Shown here in pieces: positions 34,069 to 46,777 of a stretch of DNA of 64,000 nt; within the stretch, counting starts at the first letter, position 1; each line of letters starts with the position of its first letter. The position numbers and the translations under genes are program-made. The notes beneath the pieces were generated by a model that was not told the DNA's origin, made no database searches, and was given only the letters and a program-made list of their open reading frames with translations. Origin of the DNA: Sanguinoderma infundibulare (lineage: Eukaryota > Basidiomycota > Agaricomycetes > Polyporales > Polyporaceae); NCBI GenBank assembly GCA_032821775.1, contig JAVLRN010000015.1:434001-498000 (forward strand), written 5' to 3'.

Positions 34069-36761
34069 ATGGCAGTATCAGCAGACCGGGTCGAATGGCG
34101 GCCATGACATGCCTTATGACGACTCTGACTTTCGCGCAGCACTCACGCCCGAGCTTCTCTCAGTGCTTCTGCGAAACGATCCTCGCCCTACCATATATCC
34201 AATGCTCGGCACTCGCTGCGCGCGAAGATCCGCTCGGAGTCGACGTTGTCAGGTGAGTCAAAGATGAGTAACGAAAGTTTTGCAAAGCCTAAGGCGCTAA
34301 GGGTCTATGCTCCTCTCCTTGCCATCACCAGTCCAGCACCGGGCGGTTAGACTCCAGCACCGACTCGCGCGATGGGCGGAATATACACAGACTACCACCA
34401 GGACACACAAAGCCGCGGCACAGCAGACTCCATCGCGCGGCCGCGCCCCACGAGCTCCGGGTTTCGGAACGTTCCATGGCCAGCGGCGGCAGTGCGGCCA
34501 ATACGGCGAACATGTCCATCATGCCAACAAGGCTCCAACGAGTCGACACTCGCCCTCGACTCTCTCGACGTCGAACAAACAAACGATCGGCCCCACTCTG
34601 CTGTGCACGACAATGACAACTGGGAGCGCGCGCGACACGCTCCACTGCCCCACCGCGCGCGATCGGTGGCTAACGTCGCGGGCGATTTTCGCTGATCGCC
34701 CGCGAAGCACCTTGGAGGGACGGAACGCGTTCACGGGGATGCAGGTGAGCAAGGACCTTTTTTTATCTCACCCGCGCGAGCCTCATGCCATCGCCTACGT
34801 GGGACGACGTGGAGGCTCGTTGCGAATCCAACAAGTCGCACGCGCGACTCGAATAGCCAAGTGCGAAAACCTCGGTCCGCAACGTACGCGTAGACGCTCG
34901 TGCGCGTGCTGCAAACAAAAAAAAGAAGGGCTCAACTTGCCTTCGGGGCTGTATGTATTGACCACCGGGGGTGTGTTACAGGCTGGAAGCACTGCACGCG
35001 AAGTGGAGCGAACGTCCGCGGCGCGTGTTAGAGGGTGTTCGGACTGTGAGAGCCTCTGAGTCCCCTCGTCGAACGCCGTTTCGATGTGGTCGTGGCGGTC
35101 AATGTAATATACCCATTCCTATTTCCTGCTTGTTCCGGTGCCAGGCTTGTGGTTCCATGCGCAGCGCGTCTTGGCGGGGGTTTTCTTCAGACCGTCGTTC
35201 AGCGCGTGCACATCTTCGTTCCGCACCCGGGCGTCACCCCCGGGCGCGGTAGTATGTACGCTTTCCGCGCCCGCGATGCGGTGATCAGCGGGTGGGCAGG
35301 GGGCACCATCCGATTAGCACGTGCAAGTTTGGTCTCGCATCCTTTTCCCAAGGGTCCCACGAGGCTACGATAGCGCGTCCAGAGGAGGGTCACAGTCGTG
35401 AGCTCCGGACGCCTTATCGCTTCTGTGGTCCCACACTAGTTCGCGGCGGCACGTTTTGCGCAGAGCATCGTTCGGATTTGAAGCTTCCTTTTGGGGAGTG
35501 TCTGACGGTAGAAGATGGAATTGGCATGCTTCTGCGCCCGTGAGCGAATCGCGAAAAGACCGCAGCGAGCCGGCGCCGTATGTCGTCCTCGCTCATGATA
35601 CCGTATGGCCAATGATTTACGAGCGGGCGTTTTCTGGCAGGACATGTGGCGACGCACCCTCCTTCGCATGTCCCGTATGTCTTGGTCCATGAGATTGGCA
35701 TGGGCGCGCGCATGGTAAAGAAGTTGGCGCCCTTTTCTGTCTTCAAGTTGGTCGAGTCGTTTCTCGTTTGGATCACTGCTCAGAAGACCCGTGCTGTCAG
35801 ACGAATTGTTGTCGCATTCAGTGTTGTCATACTTCCTTTCAAAGTTGAACGACGATCTGCCATTTCCGCTCGCGTCATGCGCGATGGATGGGAGTTCCGA
35901 GAAAGCCTGCGATGCATGATAACCCGGCATGATGAATAAAATGTAGCTTCGGCGCAGCTACGCGCTGGTATGCGACCAAAATATAGGCTGGAACGGGGCT
36001 AAGTAACCTCGAGAGAGGTGCGTCCATTGGGTCGCATGGATAACTCGAAAGAGGGCTTGAAGCTAGCCGAACCTGAGGCAGCGCGTCACGCTGTCGAAAT
36101 GGTCCTGATTGTCCAGGCCTTTTGGTTGCTCACGATTTTGCACGGAGATGATGCTGTCCCCTCTCCGTGCATCTAGTCGCTCGGCACAATATGACGGGCA
36201 TGAGCTTGTGGAATCCGGACGGAGGAGTTGTTTCGTCTTCCAAGGACCTTTGGAGGACGCTGGGACCGAATCGCTTTCGTTCTTCGGATCTTCCGTGACT
36301 TTCGGGATCGCAGGATATTAGTATAGTATGATGAAGAGGAGATTTGTACCGACTCAACCTAATATCGCTATCGCAATATTGTTGTAAAGGAATTGTATAA
36401 CCTGGTGAACTTGAAGGGTAGCCGATCATGACGACGCCACGCACCGCTTCCCATGACGCGAGAATCCTAATCACAATAAGAGCCGCGAGGGCTTTTCGTG
36501 ACTCGGGGAGGAAGTCCATCCTGATGCGTGGCTAAGCACAGGCCACTTCTCAAGAATTATAAGGACCATTCGTATTCCCAATGTCAATTGTGTGGTAACT
36601 TTGATATTCAGCTCGACGACGATCCCCTGCAGTTTGTCGCCCTCCGGCTTTCCTGGACTGCAACATTTCCTGTAGCTACTCATGCATACAAGCAAAATCG
36701 TCCAGTAACCTGCAATCTAATTAGCACGACACCCGAGCGAGATCGTGACCGAGAGCTCTTC

Positions 36762-37671
36762 CTAGCTCAGGGTGCGTATCTCGACCTCAGGGAAGTAGTG
36801 CGTCGTGCCGTTGATCTTGGACCGACGGATGCTCATGATGTACAACGCGTCGAGATGCCGGGGTGCTGCGCCCCACGCTGCCCATCCCTCCCAGGAGCGC
36901 CTTCTGTTCTGGAATTCTTCTGGGTGCTGCCGCTGTCGAAAAATCCGTCAGTCCTCTATACTCGCAACGCTCCGACGGGGCGTATGGAAAGGTGTGACGC
37001 ACGAGGTATTTGATGTACCAGACGACCTGGCAGGCGATAATGTCCGAGAGGAGACAGCGGGGTTCGTTGTATTCGGTTGGCTGCGCGTTGAAGACGACAG
37101 GGTTGAACTCAGGGTCGTCAGGGAACTGGCGGATGCGATGAAAGCGAAGTAACGTTAGGATCAAGACTTGGGAGCCCGCGGATGGGGACGAGGCGGAGGA
37201 TCGTCACAAATTAATACTCACAAGGGCACGGAGCGCTAGAGCTGGTGTGGCGTTCTGCCACAGCATCCCGTATTGATGGTCCAGGCCCGCGACGTGATCG
37301 CATAGACTTCGGCTCACCAACATCGACCACTGTCTGACGTCGGAGAGGTTGGTCTGCTCGTCGATGCCTTTGAAAGTGGGGAACGTCCGGAGATAGTCGC
37401 TTATGCAGGCGACTTTGCTGAGCTGAAGACCGCGCTGTGCCGTCAAGGTGTCCCAAACATCTAGCCGGAAATCCGGGTCAACGGTGCCAAGAGAGGCAGG
37501 GAAAGGGACCTTGAGGACTGTTGAGGGGAGTCGGTGAGCTTCCACAGCGCCACGGCATAAAGCACTAGTACCGGTAATGTATTCACAGGCCTGGGCCAAG
37601 TTTCCGCTCCAGTACGCCACCGTCGGTACCTCGCCGCATAGCAAATCAAATATGTTTCGTTGCCGTTTCAC
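36762..37671 (-). CDS. Unknown protein, three 3' exons (U3)
   Basis: Copy of the U1 gene, with exons 37222-37671, 37003-37125 and 36762-36932. It is identical to the U2 copy at every site I compared. Splice signals and stop are intact, and the 5' exon is not identified. Confidence 0.58.
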
Positions 37672-37711
37672 ACGCTGCGAATGACCGGGACAAGGGCTTG
37701 AGATAGGGAGG

Positions 37712-37789
37712 GTTTTCGTGAATAATCCGGACGGTGAGTTTTCGTGAATAATCCGGACGGTGAGTTTTCATGAATGATCTGGACGGTGA
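37712..37789. repeat. 3 x 26-bp tandem repeat (U3)
   Basis: Same array as at 3109-3186, unchanged in copy number. Confidence 0.9.
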
Positions 37790-38280
37790 CTTCTGGTGTA
37801 GGTATACAGTCCGGACGGCAGGAGGGAGCGGAGAGCGGGAAGGACGCGCCATCGTCTGCGTCTGCGCCCGAGCTAAATGTACGTACATACGGACATGATC
37901 AGGCAAGATCTACAACAGAGCGGTAAGGCGAAACTCGCCATGTTTCTCTATCTAACACACAGGTACTTTCCAGACGGAAATCCTCCCCCCTGCGATCCGA
38001 GTCAAACCAAGGCAACGTACCTGGAACAAAAATCCGCTCACTAGCCACAAAGCGCAAAACCCGACATTAGGGCCGGTACACTGAGCAGTGAGTTCAAAAC
38101 AGAGGCAGACGGTGCCAGTGCCGAGGCCTGTGACGCATCGACTCCCGCCTACGGCTAATGGCGTACGAATGAACCAAACGAGACCGCGTGCAGACGCTCC
38201 TACTCCGCCATCCGAAATTAGTACGTCTGTCGTCCGGACTCGCCAGATACGCGAATAAATTGGGTATAAGATGGACTCAC

Positions 38281-38903
38281 CCTCCGCCAGTGACCCTTGA
38301 TGCTGCTGTGTTGGCTGAGCGCGATATCGCACGCCTTCTCGGCTTCCATGAAGCTGCACACAGCACTGTCAGTCGAGGACGGAAGACGACGTCATGTTAC
38401 GTACTTGTTGGCCTTCAGATACGCTGCAGCAAGGTTAAGCTGGTAGTGCGGCAGCTCCGGCTCGATCCGGTGTGCGCAGTAGCGGGAACGGGGACGGGAA
38501 TGGCAAGGGTGGGAAGGGACATGTTGGTGAGGTTAGGAGGCAGTGGGAGTTGCAAGCGCAGAGGAGGGCCGCGCTTCGCGAGGCGGGAAAGGCATAGCAG
38601 AAGGGGACCTCGAAGAACCATGACGGCGAGATCGCGTTCTACTTTGCTGAGGTCGCCTTTTCTGAACGCGAGATTTCCCTGCGACTCGATGCATGAGGGT
38701 CATATTGTAGTAGCAGAACCTGTTCCTTTTCTCGTTCGGCACACATATATCTCCACTCCATGAGCTCCCCGACGGTCATGTCCGAATCGTCCGGCTTGTT
38801 CTCCGCATCCTGACCGCCAAAGTCGAAATCCACATCCCACAGGTCCTCCTCTTCCTCCGTACCCCATCCATACACGTCGGACCTTACATAGGTACGATCG
38901 GGC
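38281..38903 (-). pseudogene. TPR-repeat protein fragment, damaged (U3)
   Basis: Copy of 3678-4300, matching the U2 version, with the same structure and the same missing acceptor. Confidence 0.57.
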
Positions 38904-39571
38904 CTGCTCAGCTGGTGCTCGCAACCCGGGAACGTATGAAAACACGCACCTCATCCGTCCCACTCCCTCTCCTTTCCCGACCTCACTCCGCTCTCCACTG
39001 AGGCCTTGCCTAAACAACCTTCCAAGGTTGTTGCCGGCGACTATCATGAGGAGTAAGCCATCTGCCCACGTATCCAAGAGGGCACTCCGAAGCTGAGCTT
39101 ACCAGCAAGGCTCCCGACCGACTCTACGACGACCAGATGAGATGACCTGGGGAGTTGATGCGCGTGTAGTATGATATGCTTCTCGCGGCGATCGCCAAAT
39201 TAAGAAGGCTGACGAGTCAGGTACCAGGAACAAGTTGATCAGCGACTCACCTTCAAATGCACCGCGTCTTCGCGTCTTCGTCCTGCTCAGGACATGTACG
39301 CCATCCACAGTTTGGCGTCAACAACCCTCCATGATGGCATGGAGTCTTGTCCGGATGAATATTCGAAAGAATCAGTATCGCGTACGTGAACGAGGAGATA
39401 GACCGCACTTACCGCACTCTACAGCTGGCTGTCCGGTCCACTCACCACTCCGACACGCAACCCCACGCCGACATGCCTGGCTCGATGTCAACAACCCTCC
39501 ATGGGATGTCCAGGTGGACTGCAGAGGACGGTCCCGTCTATCTGGGACAACAGATTTGAATATACTTAGCA

Positions 39572-39763
39572 TCCCTGCGAATCATCCGCTTGTCGGGGGG
39601 AAGGGTATACGCACCCCGCTGGATCGTCGTCTTCACCGCCGTGTACGGATCCTTGTCACAAAGGACGTGTCCGCACAGCGTGATCGTGGCGTAGGACGGC
39701 GGCGAAAAACAGATGGGGCATGTATAAGCTGCAAGAGGCTCCACCTCGTCTATTGGCACTGTG
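39572..39763 (-). pseudogene. RING-finger relic (U3)
   Basis: Same relic as 4969-5160, with the same defects as in U1 and U2. Confidence 0.85.
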
Positions 39764-39816
39764 TCAAGGGAGCGCTCCGGTCAGAGATGGTGACCTGTGA
39801 AAGGAGCATGATTCAG

Positions 39817-40185
39817 TCAGCCGGAACTGTTCAGCGCGCCTCCCGGAAACTGGAACGGGAACGCACCACGCCGACTTCTGCGTGCGCCGTCCGCTCGTTC
39901 GCGCTGTCGTCGGGTGCCTTCCGGTGGCTGACGACGCCCACTCCATGGTGCGAGCAAGATGCCTGTCATTCGTCAAGACACGGTCAGCACACTCTAACCA
40001 GAACGCACAGATCCCAAACGAGCACCACGCGGGCAGGACTTACCAAGCATCCTGAACACGAACCCAGTCCACATGGTGTCCGCCACGTCCAACACAACAC
40101 CGAGCTCTTCCAACTCATTGACGAGCATCGCGTCGTAGACGACGGTCGAGATCGAGAGCCTGAACGCGGTGCCGATGAAACCGAT
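39817..40185 (-). CDS. Unknown protein, last two exons (U3)
   Basis: Copy of 5214-5582, with exons 40044-40185 and 39817-39962. Splice sites and stop are intact. Confidence 0.43.
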
Positions 40186-40502
40186 CTAGAGAGCATGCCA
40201 TATTTGCTGGGGAAGCTGTGTGCGCTGGGGACGAGGGTAGAGCTGGAGCAGATGGAAGATGAGCAAGGGGGAAAGTAGCGAGTTTCGAGGGAAACCAACA
40301 AACGAACATCACGTACTGCCTATTGTGTTCGCATCAGCATAGCATGTGTGGGCTGCGGATGTGCCAGCTGTGTGTCAGCCGAGGTTAAGGCAATTGATGG
40401 GGCGGTAAACAGGCGGAGAACACCGCGGTGTTGGCTGCCGAGGGACATGTCATGTCAGCACGCGCACGGTGAAAACGAGAACGGAATAAGTAAGAGACGC
40501 AC

Positions 40503-40620
40503 AATTGTCCGGGATGGCGCTCAGCCGGGCAATCAACGCAATCTTGAAGCCGCCGTCGCGAACTGCACGGCTAAATCGTGAAGGCTGGTACAGGCAAGCG
40601 GCGAGCCCGCAGCAATCCAT
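40503..40620 (-). pseudogene. TVP38/TMEM64-like fragment (U3)
   Basis: Copy of 5900-6017, same as in U2. Confidence 0.4.
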
Positions 40621-41137
40621 CTAGTGAGATGCCGTTAGACTCGAGGCACGACTCGACCGTTTTCTCACCAGCGAACTCAGGGCCACAGAGCATGGGACAG
40701 CCATCATCGAGGTGCACAATCGCCATGTCCCACACGTTCGCAACGCAGTCCGGGAGGCACATCAATGCGATCGTCGGCCACGGTGCACACGGCCAGAGCG
40801 ATTCGCCTGTCATACTCCATGTGCCGTACGTCGAGTGACAGCACCAGCACATCTCGCCACGTCGTCGACCGCGAGCGACTTCGTGCACGGGCCCGGGGCC
40901 AGCGCTGCGTGAAAACTCACCCTGGACTCGGCTGGCCTGCGCTACTCTCCATACCCCAGCCTGCTGTCATTGACCTCGTCGCATTTCAGCACGTCGTCTC
41001 AGGGCAGAAGCGTAGGTCACATGGAGACCTCTCCGATGTCCTCACGGGCTCCCCTAGCAGGGACGTGCTGGCCTGGGATGGTCGTCCCGGTGATGATAGT
41101 TGATATGGGCAACCCGAGCGGGAAAACACGCAAGAGG

Positions 41138-42127
41138 CTACCATAAGGTGGGACCTTGCGTGGCGTAACTTACAGGTACTCGACTCGGTTCCTGGCAGGC
41201 CAGTTTCCACTCGGGTCTCTGCTCGCGAGGAGGGAGCTTCAGGCGGTGGAACTGGCAGATCATCGGCTCCGTGGTCTCTTCGGCCACATCAGCAGACAGC
41301 TCGGGCCGCTCTGTGAACGAAGGAGCGGGAATAAGTGGCACTTGCTGATTTGACAGGACATCGGCCTTCGGGTGAGGAGTCGGCGGACGTTGAGCTCGTG
41401 GGCGTTCTTCCGAAGAAGGGATGGCATTGGAGGGGCACGCCACGGGCAACAAGCGACCGTCCTATATGAAAGATGTCTGTTTGAGGACAAAGAAGTGGCG
41501 GGGATGTAGGTGATGACTCACGGTGGTTGCATGATGCGTTCCACGCTTCTGACTAGGTGCGCGTTCTACATGAGGTTCTCGGGCGGCCGGGGTCTCATTG
41601 TCGGAGAGGGAGGTCAGAAGACGCTGCCGCTTCGCGTAGCGCAGCTGCCTCGGGGTCTGAAAATCGTCGTGGGCGTGTTTCTGGACAGGTATGAGTTCGT
41701 ACGCCAGGCGATCGGCGCGATCAGCAACGTTCTGAGACCGCTTTCTCTTTGTGCCCACCAAAACGGGGATAGGGGACGACGGATGGTGCTTCTTTGCAGG
41801 GAGAGACCTGCTTCTAGAAGAAGGGGCTGTGCTACTACTAGAGGTGGGGCGAGGACGATGGTTACTCGGAGGAGGGGCGGGAGGACTGGAAGTCGGGTGT
41901 GCTCCTGATTTGGAGTGGGTCGCTAGGGAGGCGACGACGGCAGACGGGTCTTGTGGGAGGGCAAGATCGGGGGCGTGGGGGCTGCGGGAGTGGGAGCGGC
42001 GACTTACGGCAGACTGGGTGTGAGCGAGAAGGTAGGATGCACGGCTAAGGTTGGCCTGACGGCGCACGCGAATGCGAGGCGAGCGTCTGGGGCCGTCGAC
42101 AGGTGTTGTGTGGACGACGAGCGCCAT
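41138..42127 (-). CDS. Ser/Pro/Arg-rich protein, two exons (U3)
   Basis: Copy of 6567-7518, with exons 41522-42127 and 41138-41461. It has the same allele and the same alternative tail as U2. Confidence 0.53.
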
Positions 42128-42539
42128 GATGTGCTGTGGCCGGTGGCGAGGTTCGGGGAGGGGCTACCATCGATTGGATGGGGTCAGGCGTCCCTGAGTG
42201 GGCGGTTGCTTGGCTGGCGGGGGCACACCCTGGAAAACGCATGGTGGTTGGAAGGGCAGTGAGTTCAGGCACAGAGAAGAAACAAAGGAAGGAGGTTACA
42301 TTGGATATAAGCGATGGACCGGCTATTGACACAGCGATGGTCGTGGACGAGAGCAAAGTCACGGTGGACTGGACGCGGGGACCGAAGTGCAGTGCCACAA
42401 GGGGCCAAGCGCCCACAGCTGCCATTTGCGGAATTTCGAAATTACGGCTCTCTCGCAAACCTCCATCCAGCTTCCACCTCGCCAATGCCAATTTTCGACA
42501 GCAAAATTATTGCAAAACAATATAAAAAGTACAAGCATC

Positions 42540-43120
42540 CTAGATCTCCTCGGCCTCGGCCTCGACCTCGACCTCCGACGACCAGACCGCCTCCTCGATC
42601 GGGTCCTCTGGGTCCTCCATCCCCGTTATCCCTTGCTCACGACGACGCTGGTGGCGACGCTTGGTCGGAACCCCTGGAAGAACAGCAACCGGGTTAGAGA
42701 AGGCAAGCTCCACCCGCTCCTCTGTTGCTTCCTCGAAACGGAGCGCACCCGACATCCACAACGCGAGGAGACGCTCCATGACCGGCTGGCCGCCAGGAAC
42801 ATCGCTCAAGTTCCCAAACGGCACGCCAGCCGGCCACCCCACAAGATCGTGCTTGGCCCTGACGACGACGTAGCGGGCATAGTCCCTCGGAGACCACCGC
42901 ATCCGTGCACTGCGGCGGCCGGTGAGCTCCTCTGTGGAAATGCCATCAAGACGCGATGCAATAAGTCCGTGATGCGCGCATATTTCCAGAAGGCAGACAG
43001 GTACGTACTCAATTTATCGTCCATGAGCTTGCGGATCTGTGCTCGCAGCTTGGCGAGTCGGCTCGAGTGGTGTTGAGGCACAGCTGAGGCTGGCGTGCGG
43101 CCGTTGCGCTGAGCGGGCAT
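42540..43120 (-). CDS. Small acidic-tailed protein, two exons (U3)
   Basis: Copy of 7931-8505, with exons 43009-43120 and 42540-42931. It has the long-tail allele as in U2. Confidence 0.65.
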
Positions 43121-43697
43121 GAGAATCGTTGTACGGCCAGAATGGTGTCCGGGTGACGAGACAGTATGAAGGAGTATTACGGGGGTGTGAATGGAATGCG
43201 GGGGATACGTGGTTTTGTTGCGAACAGGAAGGCCGTATCGCCACTATTTTATGGCTCTCCGCAGCGACCGGCGGTTGCATCTGAGGCCGTATCCGCGCAG
43301 GTTTCGCGCGGATAGCCTGTTCAGTATGTCCGAGATCTTGCTGTCAGTCCGCGTTCCTGTTCGAGAACGTCAACGCCGCATGCGGCACGATCGGGCTCAT
43401 GCTCTTTCAGGTTCGGTGGGTCATCACTTGATGCAGACGACCAAGGGGCCGTGAGCGAGGTCTTGCACTTCGACGGGACCAGGTTGAGTGTCATCGGTGC
43501 CTTGCGCGCGAGCACTGCCTGCTCATAGCTCTTCAGGTCCTCTGCATCGTGCAGCGCAACTCCTGGCGCACAGACCAATTGAATGGGCGCAAGGAGCTTT
43601 CGCGCAGGCGTTACCTTGAGGCACTGTGAGAACCTGCATCCTCGTTCGTGCCCCGCTGTTTTTCTCATTTTCTTCTCCCTATATTAGAGCCTCGAGT

Positions 43698-44887
43698 ATG
43701 ATTTAAAATAAAGCGCTGAGAAAGCGTCGAGCGGGCCCCCAAGACGACATCAGTGACAACCCGGCGGAGGCTGAGCAGCCAACGATGGGCCGCGGGATGC
43801 CGGTCGGCACCCGCTTCGTGCCATGGACCACGCTCGCGATCCCGCCTTCTCCCTACAAGTACCACGTACGTCACGAGATGGTCCCCTTCCGTGAGTTCAG
43901 CCGGTGCTTGTTCCACGGCGAGGACGCGTGCGCCACCCTCCTCCGCGAACCAAGAGAAGCAGAGGACGTCCATGACCAGGGGTATGTGTGGCACATCATG
44001 CGTGTCGGGGGGACGGATCGGCAGGTCGAGTTCAGGACGAACAAGGCGGCAATGCGGCACCTGCGTGCGCACGCGCGCGAGCTCGAGTCGGTGCCGGTCC
44101 GGCTGTACAAGCGGTCGACGGGGGAGGTGCTTGAAGAGGCTAAGTGCATCTGGGAGCAGGCACGCTCGTCGTCTCCGGAGTTGCAGAAATATCACTCGCA
44201 GAGCGATGACTCTCGGAGGGAAAGGGGATGCTCCAGTTCGGCGAGGAGAGTGTGGAGGACTTGGGGGTGTGGGTGCCTTCCTCGTTCATCGAGGAGGACA
44301 CGTGCATGTGGGAGCTCTTTGTCGGACCGAATGGGGCCTCGTCTGTGGCTGGACCGAGCGGGTGCTCGTCATGGGCTGGATCGAGCGGCTCGTTGGCATC
44401 CCCGCCCGAGTCGCAGAGTGAGAGGGACGAGGAGCGGAACGTGTCGCAGCATGACGAGGAGGTTGACGACTTTGGGACTTGGTTGCTTTGGACCGGGGAG
44501 GGCGTGGCCGAACCTCAGAGCCCGACTTTACAAGAGTCACAGAGCGACGGCAGCGAAGATGCGGACAAAGACCAGGGCGTGTTGGTGTACGACGAGGCGG
44601 GCGTTGGGGGCTTGGATGCTTGGCAGCCGTACGGTACCGTCATCTGGCAGCCGCCGCCTGCGGCGAGATGGAGCGCACGACCCAGGCCTGTACCCGTACC
44701 CAAGTGCGTTACGCTGCTTCTCCGCAAACAGCGGCGGCGTCTTCATGCTCGGCAGGCTCGCGACGTGCGACGGCCTCCGCATCGGGCTCGGCCGCCCTCC
44801 TTGTCCAAGAATGCACTGCCCGAGCTGCGCCCTGGGTCCCGTCGACATTTGGGGTTCAAACCCCGTCTGCCATTGCCGCCTCCCTAG
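43698..44887 (+). pseudogene. Broken copy of the U4 59605 gene (U3)
   Basis: Same lesions as in U1 and U2. Confidence 0.75.
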
Positions 44888-45307
44888 CGACCCGGTCCAA
44901 ATTAGGAGCACATGCGACTTGCAGTCCCCTTGTCCGTCCTCTGAGGAGCCATCATGCTTGCCCTACCTCCAGCACAACCCCGTCTTGTTCTCGAAACATG
45001 TCTCTCCCCGCAAAGAAGCACCATCTGTCGTCCCCTATCCCCGTTTTGGCGGGCACAAAGAGAAAGCGGTCTCAGAACGCTGCCGATCGCACCAATCACC
45101 TGGCGTACGAACTCTAAACACGCACACGGCAACAATTTTCAGCACCCGAGGCAGCTGCGCTACGCGAAGCGTCAGTGTCTTCCGACCTCCCTCTCCAACA
45201 TTAAGACCTCGACCACCCGAGAACCTCATGTAGAGGCCAGAGAACCTCATGTAGAACACACATCTAGTCAGAAGCATGGAGCGCATCATGGAACGACCGT
45301 GAGTCAT
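44864..45307 (+). pseudogene. Inverted relic of the Ser/Pro/Arg-rich gene (U3)
   Basis: Copy of 10249-10692, as in U2. Confidence 0.8.
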
Positions 45308-46315
45308 CACGTACGTCCCTCCTCAGATTCTCTTGCGCTACTCGGAGACGATTCCCGTGGTTTATTGACACTGATGGTTCGTAATACATATTTCAGGGTT
45401 TCAGGCTATCCTTGGGTTCACGCTTAGGATGCGATATATGATGATGATCCGGTCGCAAGCACTTTGAATGTCCCCACCGGCCTTCTGATGGTCCTCGGAT
45501 TTCGCATGCACGAACGCAAACGCGAGGATCACGAACCGCCTCTCTGTTTTTGTCTCGGCCAGCTCTGCGCCTGTGTTCTGCAACCATACGCATTCGTGCA
45601 GTGGACGACTAGAGTGCTCTACTAACTGTCCATTCGTCCCGCAACAGAACCACCCAACGGGTGGCAAAGGCGTGGCAGTTCAAATGCGGCATTCGAGGTG
45701 AGTGGTCGTCGCGAGTTTCTCCTTCTAATCATGGCTCATGAAACGTCCCACTGGACTGGTCAGGCACATCATATTTTATTGGTCGCGTAGCTACGGCATG
45801 TACATCGACGGCTTGATGGGTTAACACCGATTCCGGCCGGTCGTGGCCTTGCCTTCGCCTGCACAGACGGAGAAAAACCTCTTCGCAGCACGGGGTCTGC
45901 ACCCGCTACATGCAACAATCACCGTGAACAGTGTCATAGACGGTCTGAAACCATGGGCATCATGTAGGATGGAAGACTCAAGAGTGCATGCCGACGTCGC
46001 TCGATGGCATTGTAGATGTGGAATTCAAAGGTGCGCAACCCACACTGAAGGACCGCGGGCGAGTGTGAGTCTCCGCCTGACGACAGCACTGCGCGTGGCA
46101 TGCCACTCTGTTCACTGCCGCGCATCTCGTTCCCAATCAACCGCTTCTGTGTCCGGCCGCCGTTCGTTCCGATGCGTACACCTCAAGCTTCGCGCTTCGC
46201 CCTGGCGTGACCATGGACCGCATCTCGCACTCATATCCACAGCCGACATAACCCTTGATATATGAAAATGAGCCTGCGGCGCCGCGCCCCATCTCCCAAA
46301 TGTCCGGGTGTATTG

Positions 46316-46777
46316 TCAAGCCCACATCGAGAGCGTCCGAGACACTTGCGAGCCTCGACGCAGCGCAGTGACGGTGCATCGCTCTCCGGCGTTGCCGTAG
46401 CTGCTGCCGCCCCTGCTTCTACCATTGATGGTCTTTTGGCCAATCATGGCTTCCTGCTCGGGCACGCGCTTCATGGTCACGCCGTTTGCAAGGCCAGCCA
46501 CCTCCCACGCGCGTGAGACGGACATGTGCTGCAGCTTCGCGACCTCAGCAACCAGTGCCTCGATCGTCGGTTCGTCATCCACGAGTGTGTTGGAACCGCG
46601 AGGCGACGGGGGAACGGGAAGCGGACAACGCCTGGACAGGCTCGGACACGCTGACCGGTGAGCTTCACTTGGACTTGAGCCTGTTCGCGGATCCACTTGC
46701 GTGCAGTGGTGTGTTCCGGTGAGGAAAATGAGGTGGCGCACTTCGTCCTCGAACCCGCCGTTGGAGCTGAAGCTCAC
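46316..46777 (-). CDS. Possible helical protein exon (U3)
   Basis: Copy of 11701-12162 with an identical translation. Confidence 0.36.
   Translation of the reverse strand: MSFSSNGGFEDEVRHLIFLTGTHHCTQVDPRTGSSPSEAHRSACPSLSRRCPLPVPPSPRGSNTLVDDEPTIEALVAEVAKLQHMSVSRAWEVAGLANGVTMKRVPEQEAMIGQKTINGRSRGGSSYGNAGERCTVTALRRGSQVSRTLSMWA

Larger units (their letters stand above)
16327..34335. repeat. Tandem macro-repeat unit U2 (18,009 bp)
   Basis: This is the second copy and the longest. It matches U3 at a constant offset of 18,009 from 16327 to about 32070 with few substitutions. It then differs by 2 bp near 32071-32075 and carries a private 1,407-bp segment (32566-33972) where U1 and U3 have 17 bp. 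Apart from that segment, the gene-free stretches are 16327-18752, 19781-20271, 20895-21562, 22612-23128, 25112-25688, 27299-28306, 28769-30452, 30649-31020 and 32011-32565. I see no supportable gene in them. Confidence 0.95.
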